DNA of 64,000 nt, taken from Bisporella sp. PMI_857 (taxonomy: Eukaryota > Ascomycota > Leotiomycetes > Helotiales > Helotiaceae). Made by a program: the position numbers and the translations under genes. Below are positions 1-14,216 of the stretch, one piece after another. Each line of letters begins with the position of its first letter. Position 1 is the stretch's first letter. The notes beneath the pieces were generated by a model, which saw only the letters and a program-made list of their open reading frames with translations, was not told where the DNA came from and made no database searches. The stretch is from NCBI GenBank assembly GCA_021307315.1, contig JAJSPD010000047.1, positions 248,001 through 312,000 of the forward strand, read 5' to 3'.

Positions 1-1290
1 ATCTATGTCTAGGGCTAGGGTTTGACGATAGCCTAGATGTGTCTTGCCACTATTAGCTTGATTGCTCTCTTTCCGTCACGAGAACTCCCGCTTTGGTCAA
101 ATCTCATACCTAAATCAGCCCCCTATTTACAAACTGAATCGCTACTCCAAAAGATATACTGCATTGATAAGGCGCATGATGACCAATCCTTGTGGCTGTT
201 CATGGGCTCTTGATTGAAGCGCAGGAAACCGGCGGCTATGAGATCCTCGTTTTGAAGGCACATAAGAACGTGATTCATGTTACCGATTCAGATATTGAAT
301 CTTCCCCCAATAGAAGGATAGTACTTCTGCATTGAAATCCTGTTCATTACGCTTTTTGAAGGACCTATTCATAGCCCGTCCAAATGTCCATGCTACCTGA
401 TTAAGTGATCTACTGCTTAGCATGGGGTGACATTTGGTCGGAGCATGTTATGACCGATGTTACACAGCCTGTTCGCATCAAAACGTTTAAGGCACGCCTT
501 AAGCGGAGGTTCATTATCAAAAGGTCCCCCCCGCGTTCGCCAAAGGTCCATACAGCTCAAATAGTTCAATGGGAGTTACAGGGCAGCATGTGTCTACCAA
601 ATCACACAGAACAAGTAGCATAGGGGCGGAGTTGCGGGGTTGCGGAATGCTTATGTGAGGGTGGTTTTAAGTAAGCCATAAGACCGCTTTGTAATTTCCA
701 TTTTCCAAGATCAGAACCGGGTTACACAAGGACACTTGGGCCTACGCTTAATGATAAGCCATTGATAATCTGACGCAATAAAAAAACACGCGCCTACGTA
801 ATTTAACAAGCCAGAGGCTGTATAGCGCCATAGATATATTTGCTTTGCCAAGACTTTTTGCGCTGACTCAGACCATTTCTACATTCGTGCATGTTCCGGC
901 TTTTTGGCGGCCACCAAGTTATTGCCGTGTTGCTTGACAAATCAATAGAACTGCAGCCCTACGCCTATGTAACGTTTAAAGGCAGCTTCTCATACTCCAA
1001 CCTCAGCTGCACCACTTATCTGGATTACTTGATATGCATCTACTTGCCGTTTTGCAAAATTGGTCGTCTTTTATAGTTCCGACCAGATCACATGGCCCGT
1101 GCGCGGCAATGCATGTCAACCTCATACTCAACCTCATACTCAACTTCATACTCAACTTCACTTTCAACCTTAAATACATCTTTCGGATATACGCCTTGGT
1201 TTTGTTGGTCGCTAAAAAGTTTGACAATATTCATTCTAATGATTTGTTTGTTGGCAATGGGGATGGGCAGATAGCAGTTAGGTCGAGGAT
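1..1290. other. Intergenic region upstream of first regulator gene
   Basis: No convincing gene is seen. Short open frames here have no recognisable motif and no consistent splice pattern. The only structured element is an imperfect 12-bp tandem repeat near 1115-1175, annotated separately. The last 100 bases presumably carry the promoter and leader of the Zn2Cys6 gene that starts at 1291. Confidence 0.5.
1115..1175. repeat. Imperfect 12-bp tandem repeat (CTCATACTCAAC type)
   Basis: About four to five imperfect copies of a 12-bp unit, CTCATACTCAAC or CTTCATACTCAA, lie in a row some 120 bp upstream of the regulator start codon. The copies differ by C/T changes. It is open in several frames on both strands, which explains the overlapping short open frames there. 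The repeat is seen directly; any regulatory role is inference. Confidence 0.75.
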
Positions 1291-3162
1291 ATGAATACAA
1301 CTTATTTTTCTGTACCCAAAACTAGATGGAAGAGGGCAGGGGCGGTGGGGAAGCGGAAGACAAAAGGAGGATGTATCACATGCAAGTGAGTCCCTCTAGC
1401 TTCTCTATAGAAGCTATCAAGCGGGTTAATATTTCCTAGAGCTCGTCGCGTGAAGTGTGATGAAACTAAACCACATTGCTTCCGTTGCCGACGACTAGAC
1501 CGTCATTGCGAAGGATACGCGGAGCCTGCCCCAACGAAGCCAAGGAAAGCGCCGGCTCCTATACAGCATTTGCGATCAATTCGTCCGCTGAACTCAATAC
1601 AGCCGTCTCATGAACTTGTCGACTTGAATGAGATGGACGGGCTGTACTTTCACAACTTTAAGGCCTTTATCGTACCTGAACTCTGCACAGGCTATAGCAC
1701 GAACCTATGGCGTCGTATTGTCTTGCAGGCATGTCATGGCGATAAACTCACTCGGCAAATAGTTGTTGCTATTGGTGCTTTGGGCGCTGTGCGGAAGTTC
1801 GCAATGCACAAGCATGAACACAAGTCGGAACTCTTAGCTATAAAGAGAGAGCAAACTAGCTGGCATTACGAAAACGCATTGCGGAAATATGGCCTGGCGT
1901 TGAATTCATTGCGTCAGGTTCTCTCCAGCGAGCGTCAGGAGATACGACAGCTATTAATTACGTGTTTGTTGGTGGTATTGTTCGAAGGTTTTCAAGGAAA
2001 CCTGGATGCTGTTATCATACATGCTGATATCGGGTGTACAATGCTGCGAGACTGGAAGGCGGAGATGCAGCCTCATAGTGCGATAATGGCGCAGCCTAAA
2101 ATGAAAATTGAAGATGATATCGTACAAGCGTTTGGTAGGATGGATATGCACGTCACATCGGCGAAGTGGCTTCGCGGTGATATCAGTTCAGCCAGTTCGT
2201 TCGGGACATTTCGGTCGAATCCGACGCAGCATATCCCTTCAGCGTATACCAGCATTGATGAGGCCTACCAAGGATTCGAGTCGGTGCAGACCGATAATAT
2301 CCAATTGCTCTATTCTGTTGCCGTTGTTCTCAAAGACGAAACTGATATTAAAGCGAGAAAGCAAGGACACAAACCTGATCATCCTAGTGATCAAACGCTC
2401 GAAAAGCTTAGAAGAGAAACTGACCCCATGGTGCGGGAAACGAAGATACTGGTAAAGGTCAAGAATCAGGTATCCGTGATAAAAGCATGGCTGAAGTCTG
2501 CCCAATCATTGCGCTCACATCTCACGGATGATTCGAAGCGCGATCTCATGGCCTTAGAGATCAGCCAACTTGGAATGCAAATCCTCCTCGCATCTACTGG
2601 ATTTAAGGATGAGGTATTAATGGATGTGTTCATGCCAGAATTCAAGCAGATGGTTGCACTTGCGGGAGCCTCGGGGTCGCGGCAGCCATCCATGATAGGC
2701 ATGTTTTTTATGGAGTGAGTAATATTCCAACTTTCTCCGGGTAATCCGTTGGAAACGATAACTGACTTAGGGCCGCTGAAAAGTCATGGCATTCTTCCAT
2801 CGCTGTTCGTAGTAGTTAAGGGATGTCGCGATCCTCAGGTTCGACGAGAAGCTATCAAAATTTTGTTCTCTACTCCAAGACGAGAAGGGATATGGGATAA
2901 CCTGTTCGTAGCCAGGTTCGGAATGTGGATCATGCAAGAAGAGGAAAAGGGTATGGTAGATGGGTATATTCCCGACTGGTCGAGGATCTATGTCACGAAG
3001 GCAGAGGTTGATACCGAAACCAAAACTGCGACCGTGGAAGGAGTTAGCAAGGGGACGAATAGAGATCTGGGGAACACGAAGCAGGCGGTTATTGATTGGG
3101 GTCAACCGATGACTCCAGAGGAGAGCTTAGAGCTGGCATGGGATTTGGAAACATCTCGCTAA
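1291..3162 (+). CDS. Zn2Cys6 fungal transcription factor
   Basis: Predicted nuclear DNA-binding regulator of 582 residues in three exons: 1291-1385, 1440-2714, 2784-3162. The first intron splits the zinc cluster. Once it is removed, residues 28-55 read C-x2-C-x6-C-x6-C-x2-C-x6-C, the Zn2Cys6 binuclear cluster, preceded by a basic stretch. The start at 1291 is chosen because the cluster frame runs back to this ATG without a stop; the ATG at 1326 is in another frame. The acceptor at 2782-2783 restores frame; the nearer AG at 2770 does not. The C-terminal part (GILPSLFVVVKGCRDP, then a block ending in GIWDNLFVARFGMWI) resembles the tail of the regulator at 47.7 kb, so both likely belong to one subfamily. 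Targets are unknown, and no biosynthetic cluster is adjacent. Confidence 0.88.
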
Positions 3163-3677
3163 GGCGGATGAGCAAACACTGGTGGAAGAATAGGCCACAC
3201 ATATCTGCACGACGCGGGTAGGACTTTGGCGGCCGAGCATTTTGATGGTTCTAGTGAGGTGATGAAATACACAATTAGGGATCACGATTGCTATAGCAAC
3301 TACTGTACAGCTAGCGCATGAGAAGCTCTGACCAGAACAGTGAAGCACAAAGGTTGGAAACAAGCCATATATCGCCTGACACCATGTATTTCAATGTTGA
3401 AAATACAAATCGGTCAAGAATATACCCTCTAATTAGGCTGAACCTTATCATTATTATATCTTATAATAATACAGAAAACAGACTTTTCCTGGGGTTTTAT
3501 CTACCCAGATCCCATTCATGCCTTTCATCATTAGACATTTAATTCTTGAGCCCATTGAATCTTGGCTTCAATGCACCACCATGAAGTCGTAAACGTTCCC
3601 TGAAGTTTATATACATCCAGAACTCTGTACTCCTGCCTGTGTCCTGCCTGTGCTTTACTTGAGTCTAATTGCCAACT
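3163..3677. other. 3' intergenic between convergent regulator and XRN1 genes
   Basis: The regulator ends at 3162 and XRN1, transcribed towards it, ends at 3676. The roughly 500 bases between hold AT-rich and pyrimidine-rich sequence consistent with two facing 3' UTRs. No gene is seen. Confidence 0.5.
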
Positions 3678-6600
3678 ACTGTGAGGCTGGCCCATTTGAC
3701 GGGACTCCTCTTCCTCTTGGTGCGCCTCTTGACGGTCCACGACCACGACCTCTTCCGCGCCCTCTTGCATCGAGGCTTGGAGGCGGTGGCATAGCATTGT
3801 AGCTGGCGGGTTGACTATTGCCTCCTCGATTGCCTCGATTCCCCCGATTGCCTCGATTTATTTCATGCCCTCCACGTGTACCGTTCACTGACCCATTGAT
3901 TGCACTAGGCGCTGCCTTAGGCTTATCATTTCTAATAGCCATGTTTGCCATGCTACTGTGGATAGCAGGGGTGGCATTATCAACCCCTCTGAATCCGCCA
4001 CGTCCCCGAACTCCACGACCCGTACCATTACCTCTGGATCCATTGTTCAAACCAGTAACGGCACCTCTGAAAGAACCTCTCAATGGCGGTGGTGCACCTG
4101 CCTCTCGGTACTGTTGACCATAAGCATTAGGTGCGCCATATCCACTGGCAGTCAATGGTGTCGAGACTGGAGCAGGGCGTTTCTCCGCTGCTGCCTTCGA
4201 CACCTGAGTTAATTGCTTCTGCGTCAGGTTTAGGACACTAGCTACAGGAACGGTTGACCCACGAAATGGCGTGCATCGTTCTCCGAGACTCGTGCCACTC
4301 ATGAATGTGACATCAAACACAACATCGAGAAATGTTGTGCGGGCGGTCCTACTGATACCAACTACCGTACCGCGTGTAGCGATGGGAACACGGCCAGAGT
4401 CTTGGGCGTATACCACTCGATCACCAAGTGCAAAACGCTGGTTTCCTAGTCTTTGCTCAGCATCAGATGGCTTGAGCAGAGCGCTTCTCGGGACACCCTT
4501 CATCTTCTTGAACTCAGGCTGGGGACCATTTGTCACTACGGCATCCGCCGCTTGCTCAACTGCCATAACTACGTCTGAGTCGAGCTGTTCAGCATCTAAT
4601 GGTACTTTCTCGAATTTATTTGAATCGACAGACTTTAGCCATGCAGCGATTTCCTTGATCTTTGTAACAGCTACATCTTCGTCGTAGAAGTCGCTTTGCT
4701 CATATTCGTTTCCTTGTGGCTTTCTTTGAATTCCTGCAATGAACTCGGGGAACTTAGTCATATATGTAGTCAATAATTCAATTGCTTTATCGCTGAATTC
4801 CCAACCCTTATCAGATCTGCGCGAATAGCCTAAGACTTTCAGCTTCTTGGACTCAAATTTCAGGTTGAGACCGAGATTGAGACGTGGGAGCCCAAGCGCT
4901 GAAACGGAAAATGAGGAAGTGATCTTGCTCAAAACCAAGGGGTGCAAGCCAAGCATTTTAGCAATGGCGTAGGATGGTGTATATCGTGTACGGCCAGTAT
5001 TACTGCTGATAATTCTACGGGCAAAATCTGTATCCTTCTCCTTAATGGTGGACAACCAGATTTCTGCTTTTTTATCAGCGTGTCCAGTGACTTCTAGAGG
5101 TCGGCCATAGTTGAACTCTCCTAAGAAGAAAGCACGAGCTCCAGGCGGGAACTCCTCTTCGATTGGCAATGCGGCCTTCTCTAAAAATCTCTGATCCTCA
5201 CTGTGGACTTCATCCACAATGACCTGGGACGCGAATTCATGTTCCATGCCAGGGATAACAGCGTACTCCTTGACAGTAGCACCATCATCTCTCTTCTTTA
5301 AACCTTTGAGCAGATGAACATGGGTAATAGATTCAACCCCACCGATAATTATGCCAAGTCGTTTGCTATAATTGTTCTCAATTCTCTCGGCCTTCTTAGA
5401 CCAATCATCGATCTCTTTGGGACCATGATTCTTCGTAATCACTTGACCTGAGCCATCTTCCGCTGGCAGGTAATCAAACAATTCATCAGAGACTTTGACT
5501 ACCTTTCCCTCCGACAAGAACGGATAGCCAACGAATACACGTTGGCCCAGTTTTGCTTGAGCTGTCTTAGCACTGGTGCGGAGCTCTGGGTCCTCAATCG
5601 TAACAACCATACTTTCGTTTCGGCTCTCTGATTGGAACACATTAACCCCGTGAAAGCCTAATGTAGCGTTATAAGGGATGGTAGCCAAACTTGGGAAACC
5701 TGCAAGAGCTTCGTGGCCAAGCTTGACGCCATCCATGAGGCCAACGTGGTATTCCAGGCCTTCAATTGTAGGCAAATCAAAGATATTCTCAACACATTTG
5801 CAATGTGCAATATCAGGAAAGATGCCTACGAGCGATGACGGGTAGGTAAAGTCGATATCTGGATCATAAGTGAACTTCAATGACACCCCAAACTCGTTTC
5901 TGAATTTCTCCCTATCGCTCAGCAAGGCGTTCTTGGGCGCCATAGCGGCGAGTAGCCGTGCCTCATCGATAAAGGGGATCTTAACAACTGCCTCCCACTC
6001 CATCTTCTTGCCGTTCATATCCAGCTCAAAATCGCGAGGATAGAAATCAATGATCGGCGAGCTGGGGTTGGTCATCAGGTCGTGATATACACTTGGCACG
6101 ATCTTCTTGCTTCGATCTGGAAGCACCCCCATAAGTTGTTCATAGGGGCGGAAAGGCTGCCCAAGCTTGAAATTAACGTTAGCTCCTAAGCCTTTGATAA
6201 CATCTATGGTCTTTGGTCAGTGATTTATGGTAGCATGTAGGGTCGCGTTACATACCTGATATCATTGGCGAGTAGTGATATCGGTAAAACCATGGCCATG
6301 ATACCACGCCTCTATAGTAGTAGTACAGAACCCATTGGAGACCTTGAACATAATTTTCGCATAGCTTCGTCAACTCTGCATTATTATCGCGACCCCACTC
6401 AAACTTTCCCTTGTAGTAATTGTCCTTCCATTCCTGGAATTTTTCTTCATAAACACGATCCGCCTCTGCCTTTGCTTCCTCTTTGGTGACATCGACAACT
6501 TGAGCTTTGTCGTACTGCTTCACAACACGAAGAATTGCGAGTTGTGACTCTTCATCCTCTTCATCCTCTTCCTCGTCGATTGACTTGGGGGGGAACGAAA

Positions 6601-7978
6601 GTTGCATATGACGTACTCCGTCATCGTCTTCCATAGTACGCCATTCCAAATGTAAACTATCAGCCAGTTCTTGGACGAATTTTCGATCCGCAGCAGCTAG
6701 AGCACTGGAGAGATCTAGTGGCTCATTTGAACGCTGTGTTATATATTTCTTCACTTCTTTGAAGACCGCCTGCTGACGAGTGGTCATGGTCACCTTACCA
6801 GACTTTCCTTTCGTCATCACATCCTCTTTGCCCATTTGCTTTCCCTTGAACCAATTTTGATCCGCACTCTCGGACTCGAAAAAACGATATTCAACATGAG
6901 ATAGTTCCTCCAATAATACGGCTAGTCTTTTCATGTTGATAACACCACCTTCGTTGATATAGCCCTCACCTTTCGGCAGGACCGATTTATATATCTTGAA
7001 CATCAACGCCAATGCACCTTCATTGATGTGCAAATTTGGAAGATTTGGCAAGAAATCGTTCCCGACAAAAAATGCCATAAGAATGAAATCGTCGATAACT
7101 CGTTCCAGGTCAAATGTAAATCCCAACACCCCTTCTTCCTTCAGCTCCTGAAATTCTAGCTCCAAGTATTCTCGTACAATGCATAGATGCATGAGATAGA
7201 AATTTTGATGTTCAAGCTCCTTCGACTTTGTTTTGCTCTGTCTTCCGAATGTAACCTCTTCTCGTAACAGACAGAAATGTGGATCATGACTCAGAAGACC
7301 CAGCATGATCAAGTCGGCATCGAGACCATACAGACAATGTCGCATGTTTGGATTGTAATCCGGCTGAGCTTTCGCAAGACGGATGTATTCCATGATCTTA
7401 TGTTCTCCTTCCCCCGGTACCTCGTGTCCAGACAGAACTACCTCACAGCCTTGCCAGTCGACGTCCTCAGAAACCTTTTTGTTGATGAAGTACTTGAGCT
7501 GCTGTGTCAATTTGTGCATAAACTCCGTGCCTGAAATGTCAGTTTAGTTTTTCGGTTTACAAGGAATCATACCTGGTGTGATAGCATTACTGTCAAAGGC
7601 TTCTTCCTTGGGCATTTCTTTGCCCTCGCGAATTGCCTTTTCTCTCGCAACTTCAACATCAAGTGCGGTTCTAAATCTTCGAGCTCGTTGTTGATTCATC
7701 TTTGCTCTCGGCGCAACACCGTCAATGGCCATGAAGAAAAGCTGCTTAGGCTTGATCTTCCCAAAGAGGTGCTCAATATAATTAAAAATAGCGATGAACA
7801 TTTGCTCCTCAGTCATACGAAAAGTCGCATCGTCCGAATCCTTGTGCGTACAATTGTGAATGATACCATTCATGTCCAGGTACAAGCAGTCAAACTCTGG
7901 GATCCTGTTCTCTGCGATTAACTGCGAAATCGCAGGATACCTCTCGCTCATCCATCTGAAGAACTTTGGAACACCCAT
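3676..7978 (-). CDS. xrn1: 5'-3' exoribonuclease 1 (XRN1/KEM1)
   Basis: Cytoplasmic 5'-3' exoribonuclease that degrades decapped mRNA. The model has exons 7978-7573, 7530-6256 and 6203-3676, giving 1402 residues, normal for fungal Xrn1. The N-terminus MGVPKFFRWMSERYP is the XRN family signature. It is followed by acidic catalytic motifs typical of the family: YLDMNGIIHNC, GEGEHKIMEYIR, GLDADLIMLGLL and GNDFLPNLPNLHI. The C-terminal 150 residues are rich in RGG/RG and Asn, a likely RNA-binding disordered tail. The start is the ATG at 7978, not the upstream in-frame ATG at 8005, because all XRN1 proteins begin MGVP. The first intron is only 42 nt. The gene is divergent from hat2, with 483 bp between start codons. 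Confidence 0.96.
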
Positions 7979-8461
7979 GTTTCCGTGAAAGCGCAGTGAT
8001 CGCAAGTAGATTCTATCTGATCTGGTATTTGTTTGATGTAAGCGTCATGCGCTGATCTGCGTTTTTGTCGCAAGCAGGTTTGCGTGGCAATGAACGTCTG
8101 GTAGGTTATATCTGCTGCGTCCCTATATAGACTATACTTCTACTTCGTCTTCCCCTCCTACAACTCGAGCTTGTCGACGTCGCGAATGATATATTGTCTT
8201 CGAGGAAAAGAAAACGACTCGGCAGCCTTGCCTCTGCATTGCAAATGGCTCTGGAAAGCGCTAGCGGCCGCAATGCTTTTACAGCCCTTAAATTCCAGGC
8301 GATACTGCGGATCACTTAACGCGAAATTGATCAAACGCGTCTTTCAGGGAAGCAACAGCGCAACCAAATTACGTCTCGAGGTATCCTCAATAAGCCTCTT
8401 GTTTTTCCAATAGCAAACTTTGTGAATTAGATTCTACATACTACAGCGCATTTTACTAGAT
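7979..8461. promoter_or_regulatory. Shared divergent promoter of xrn1 and hat2
   Basis: This 483-bp region separates the two start codons and must hold both promoters. It contains pyrimidine-rich stretches on the hat2 side but no clear TATA box. Short open frames on both strands here have no coding features. Confidence 0.6.
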
Positions 8462-9963
<1,502 letters not shown>

Positions 9964-11092
9964 ATTGGTGCAGTGGGAGCATCGATATACCCATAGCTGA
10001 GGGTCCCATGAAAAGGAGTACAGCGTTCTTGAAGGACATTGGCGTTAAATGGCGATATTCTAAGTTTTTTGTCATGTAGCTTAGGCATCATACACGGAGT
10101 CTTTGCGATAGGCGGCTATATATCCCACAATATCTTCTAATATCTGTTGGTGGTGATATCTGAGATTTAGCAACTACCCATGTCCAGCCTCTCTATACTT
10201 CAGTGCAACTTCCCCCTGCAATACGTAGCTCATTACACCCATGCGCAGAATCCGCTCACCACGTCCTTGTATCATGCTAACATCACATTCTGCAGGCTAA
10301 GCGAGCAGCCCCTTCAAATGACATATGCCCTCTTTCTACGCCTCTTTATAACCTTCAAGCAGGCAGCAAATGCCCAATAATGGTGATCGATAACCTACGT
10401 CACTCCATTCCTCCCTCCTCCCCCACGAATGACCAAGCCTTTTTTTTTTTTTTTTTTTCTTCGAATCCCAAGCTCGAATATAGAGCTCCCATGTGTAAAA
10501 CCCATGATCCATCGTGCCCCTGCGCAAAAGCTTGTCTATATCAGATCATAAAAGGAGGTAATGAGTTCTTATGGTGGACTGGGTTGTTTTGAAAGAAGTA
10601 GGTAGATCATGAGGGTAGGTTATTGAACTTGGATAAGCACATGGGGAGAATGCTTGGTTTATTTTGATCCAAATGTATTCGTAGCCGCGGTGTTTATCAT
10701 GCATGCTAAATCGGTAATTGAGAATTGCTTACCGCGAGCTCAACATCAAGGAGCTTCAGATGATGGCTGGCTGCGGCTCACCCTTGATTTTAAGTCGTTG
10801 GAACTGTCTTGTCGATGTATGTTCAATAATGGATCTAAGGAGCCATACGTGCACAAATGGAGCACATCAATCATCGGCATGTTTTTCTCCGATTAGCGAG
10901 CCCGGACTGCAGGACTTGATTTATGCTATATACATTCAGGACCGGAGTGTTCTATGCATTTATGATTGTTCCATTTAGAAATGTGTTACTGCTGGATTTA
11001 ACACATATCTGACTATCAGTGAAAGAATGACTCACTCCAGCTAGAAGGCAATCACACCTTCGCCCATCGAGTATAAAAAGGAGCCGTTTTGA
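9964..11092. other. Intergenic region with poly-T tract
   Basis: No gene is recognised. A run of about 19 T lies at 10441-10459, followed by CT-rich sequence. Several 60-90-codon open frames overlap on both strands without motifs. A TATA-like box at 11072-11080 lies at the downstream end. Confidence 0.45.
11072..11080 (+). promoter_or_regulatory. TATA-like box
   Basis: TATAAAAAG stands 12-20 bp upstream of the first ATG of the open frame at 11093. That spacing would put transcription start at or after this ATG, so a true start codon for any gene here would probably be further downstream. The sequence match is clear; its function is inference. Confidence 0.35.
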
Positions 11093-11593
11093 TTGCGTTC
11101 TCTCTTAGTGTTCATCCTCAGTGTGCGAAAAGATACCAAAATAACACCAAAATACAACCTACCTCGAGCTACTGACAAGGGAAAACATACGTTTCGACGG
11201 TCACGTACCACAAGATGGGGTGGACCAGAAACCTGGATTGATTATCCTGACCACGGCTGGATGCCTCCGCAGCGGCAACGGGACCAAGTACCCTGCCCGG
11301 GACGCGAGCATGACCGCCAGACCATGAACATGCTTAATGAACGGCACTGGGTCTGGGAAGACGATCTCGATATCCGGAACCGCCGTATTAAATGCCAGTC
11401 TAAGGGCCAGGGAGTACCTTATTGGCACTACTTGACGCCTGTGCAGGCAGCCGAGCATAGTGGGCATACGGCGCGCAGACTGAGCTTGGACAGATGTGAC
11501 CAGAATGTGATAAAAATATTGGGGAATAGGAGACCGGGCTGGACATCCGAGGACAGGAGGATAAGGTGGGGAGTGTGGAATTGCTTCTCCTGA
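11093..11593 (+). CDS. Possible small hypothetical protein (166 codons)
   Basis: A single open frame of 166 codons, rich in Arg, Trp and His, with no domain that I recognise. A TATA-like element lies immediately upstream. In its favour are its length and its isolation in a gene-free stretch. Against it are the lack of motifs, an odd composition and the TATA box sitting too close to the first ATG. An internal ATG at about 11321 would be a better fit to that box. It could be chance. Confidence 0.27.
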   Translation: MRSLLVFILSVRKDTKITPKYNLPRATDKGKHTFRRSRTTRWGGPETWIDYPDHGWMPPQRQRDQVPCPGREHDRQTMNMLNERHWVWEDDLDIRNRRIKCQSKGQGVPYWHYLTPVQAAEHSGHTARRLSLDRCDQNVIKILGNRRPGWTSEDRRIRWGVWNCFS

Positions 11594-13774
11594 TACATGA
11601 TATCAACATGAGATGTTGTCGACTATACAAAGGTAGGTTTTGCTAAGGCTTGTATGCCAAGATGGATTGAGAAAAGCGTGGCTTTGATGCTGCTTGTTAA
11701 GAGGCATGGTCAAAACGTAACGCAAACATATCGTTGAGCTTCAATGCGAATCATGTTTTAAGGCCGTCCCAGTGTGTTTGAATCACGCGTATGTAAGGAC
11801 GAAACTCACCCAAGCTTGATACGTTTGGAGACAGCCATCTTCTAAAAATGAGTAATGACCTGCAGAACGCCACAAACGCATCTTCTGTCAAGCCCTGAAC
11901 CCCTATACTAAGCTCAACGAATGCGGTTTGCAGGCATTGCAACATAAGAACCAGTGCTAACAAGACACAGTAGAATGAGATCGAATGATATCCAAGCCAA
12001 ACCCAAATTGAATGTTACAAATATAATGAGGCTCAAAATTGCAAATGACGACGTCGAAATAAGAATTTCAACCCGGGCCTAAATGGTGCACTTGCAATTT
12101 ATACACGATTACATTAAACTTTAGCCCTTTACGGCTGTACGCGTCAACAATACTCCTTTTTGAAATTTCCGCTCCAACCGAGATGAACAGCCCAATGCTT
12201 GATTAACAATTCCGCTGTAAAGTGCTGTTAATAAAGCATTATGTTAACTGTATGTTGTGCCATCTTTGTCAATAGCGAGTGTTGCGAATAGAGGATGCCA
12301 AAAGGATGTTTTATGGCCCACCATTGTCTTTGTCCCCAGTCAAAAAGTTTGGAGATCGCTGCCTTCCTGCAGATTCTGAAACACAACACATATGGGATGA
12401 AATACGAATGCCACAGCGGATAGGGGTTGATCAGTCGAATCGTTCCCGAACCAGAGAAGTGAGACGTTGTGTATATCTGCACTTGCTAGGTTTCCTTGCA
12501 TGTGCGTGTTTATTCTTTATCTGAGAACTTGGGGAACTGGAAACTCCCAGTGTCACTGTAATGGTAGCACCTGGAGCGCCAAAATTGTACAGTATCTGTG
12601 CATCCGTCAGAGTAGCTGATTGAGCAACGGGCCTTGGCCGCCGTTACATCTCAAGCATTTAGGGGTATGATACGGCACCGATTAGGGCGGGTGACATCGA
12701 CCGAAATCCCACGCTTGCGGGTTCCAGGCAGATGACGGGGGTCGGAGCGCCAGAGAAGGGGGTGCGCTCGTGGCTTTCACGCTTTCTGCACCTATGTGGA
12801 CGTGTTGCAGGCCTGCAGCAGGAGATTCTGGTAAGAGTAGATTCGGGATGGTGTGGTGATACCTCGCAACGTGAGAGTGGAAGAGGAAAAGGCGGACTAA
12901 AGTTGGGGAAAGCTACTCATGGATATGCTGGCCCAAATATACAATAATAGATGCCAGTAGAGCAATTCCCAGGATGCCAGGGGGAACCTTTCAAGCCACA
13001 ATTGTTCGAACATCCGAGGAAGGATGAGGAGGGTGATTGTGACCGAAACCATGGCTGTGTCCGTAAGTGTGGGCGTGGGCGTGGTAGCGGTGATTGATAG
13101 TGGGATGGATGCTTTTAGGGGGAGATAAAATGAAACGTCTTTTTTTTTTTTGGTTTTTTTTTTGGTTGGCCCAGGAGGGCCAGATTAGGCTTGGGGCTTG
13201 GGCTTTTGGCTTGGGTTTTGTCATTCGTGTAAATACACTGGGGCGGTGTCGAGCGATCGCTGGGATATCGACGATAAATCGGGTGTATCGGAAGGTCTGT
13301 CGGTGGTTTCAATGAAGACATCTTGCGCAGGCAAGGTGCCGCCTATACCAAAGGTGAAGGAAGGTGAGGTTGACTCCTGGGCCTATTGTCCGGCGGGACC
13401 ATCTTCCACCATAGTTCCTTATTGTCGGTGAATAAAAGGAAAGTAAAGATGACGGGTCAGTAAGCTGGGGACAACCGTCCGTCCCCACAGTCACAGTGGC
13501 TGGCAGTAAACAAGCAAGTGACGTCCTGTTCATTTCGTCTCTTGTTCTCTCTCTCTCTCTCTATATTGTGGTGGGAAATCATTTGATACCTACCATGAAG
13601 CTAATATAAAATTTAATGCAATGCAAATAAGGACAAGAAAATCAACACAAAGAATTACTCATTAGCCACTTTTATAAGCATGTAATTCCTATAAGTTATA
13701 GTAATAGATATAAAGTCAATTCAGGAGGTGGAAAAGCATGGATCCCGCAATTGGGGTTAGCCTAGCGCGGGTCT
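11594..13774. other. Intergenic region, no gene seen
   Basis: About 2.2 kb without a supported gene. It holds two interrupted T runs near 13140-13166 and a CT dinucleotide run near 13545-13562. The remaining short open frames show no motifs and are in low-complexity sequence. Confidence 0.5.
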
Positions 13775-14216
13775 TTGGTGGGACTGTGCTTTCCGAACAG
13801 AAAAGATCGCAAATTGTCAGGTCAACTTCACTTTCTTGACTCCTGCTCCTGTTGCTCCACCACTCCACCACCTCCTCCTCCTCCACCACCGCCGTCTCTC
13901 TCTCTCTCTCTCTCTCCCTTCTCTTTATTTCACGACGGTCACGATCCGGTGGAAGGAGCTACAACATCATCATCATCATCATCAACAACAATAATAACAT
14001 CATTTGTTTGTTTTGATTTTAGGGAATCAGGTTCAGATCTGTCGCCGCCGCTGACTCTACTTGTCTCTCTTTTTTTTTCTTCGCCCTCATTGCTGCCTCT
14101 ACCCGTCACCCACGTCAAGCTCTCGCACCCTTGCGGAGCTCTCTCTCACCACTCACCTTTGACCCTTTATTGACGACAGAGAAACAGGACAGCACACCAG
14201 TGCGTGGTCTACCGAT
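13775..14216 (+). promoter_or_regulatory. Low-complexity promoter/5' leader of the RRM-zinc finger gene
   Basis: The 440 bp before the start codon carry stacked simple repeats: CTC/CCT repeats near 13860-13890, a CT dinucleotide run near 13893-13918, CAT/ATC trinucleotides near 13966-13985, and a T8 run at about 14072. Pyrimidine-rich leaders are common before constitutively expressed fungal genes. A 132-codon open frame through this stretch (Pro then Ser/Leu runs) is best read as translated repeat, not protein. Confidence 0.55.

Noticed and set aside
1115..1175. Short tandem repeats as a possible CRISPR-like array
   Set aside because: Direct repeats without spacers, in a eukaryotic genome; a minisatellite is sufficient.
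3818..4687. Plus-strand frames opposite the XRN1 tail
   Set aside because: They are antisense to the RGG-rich coding sequence and have no independent support.
13775..14173. 132-codon frame with Pro and Ser/Leu runs
   Set aside because: It is a translation of CT, CCT and ATC simple repeats in a promoter/leader.
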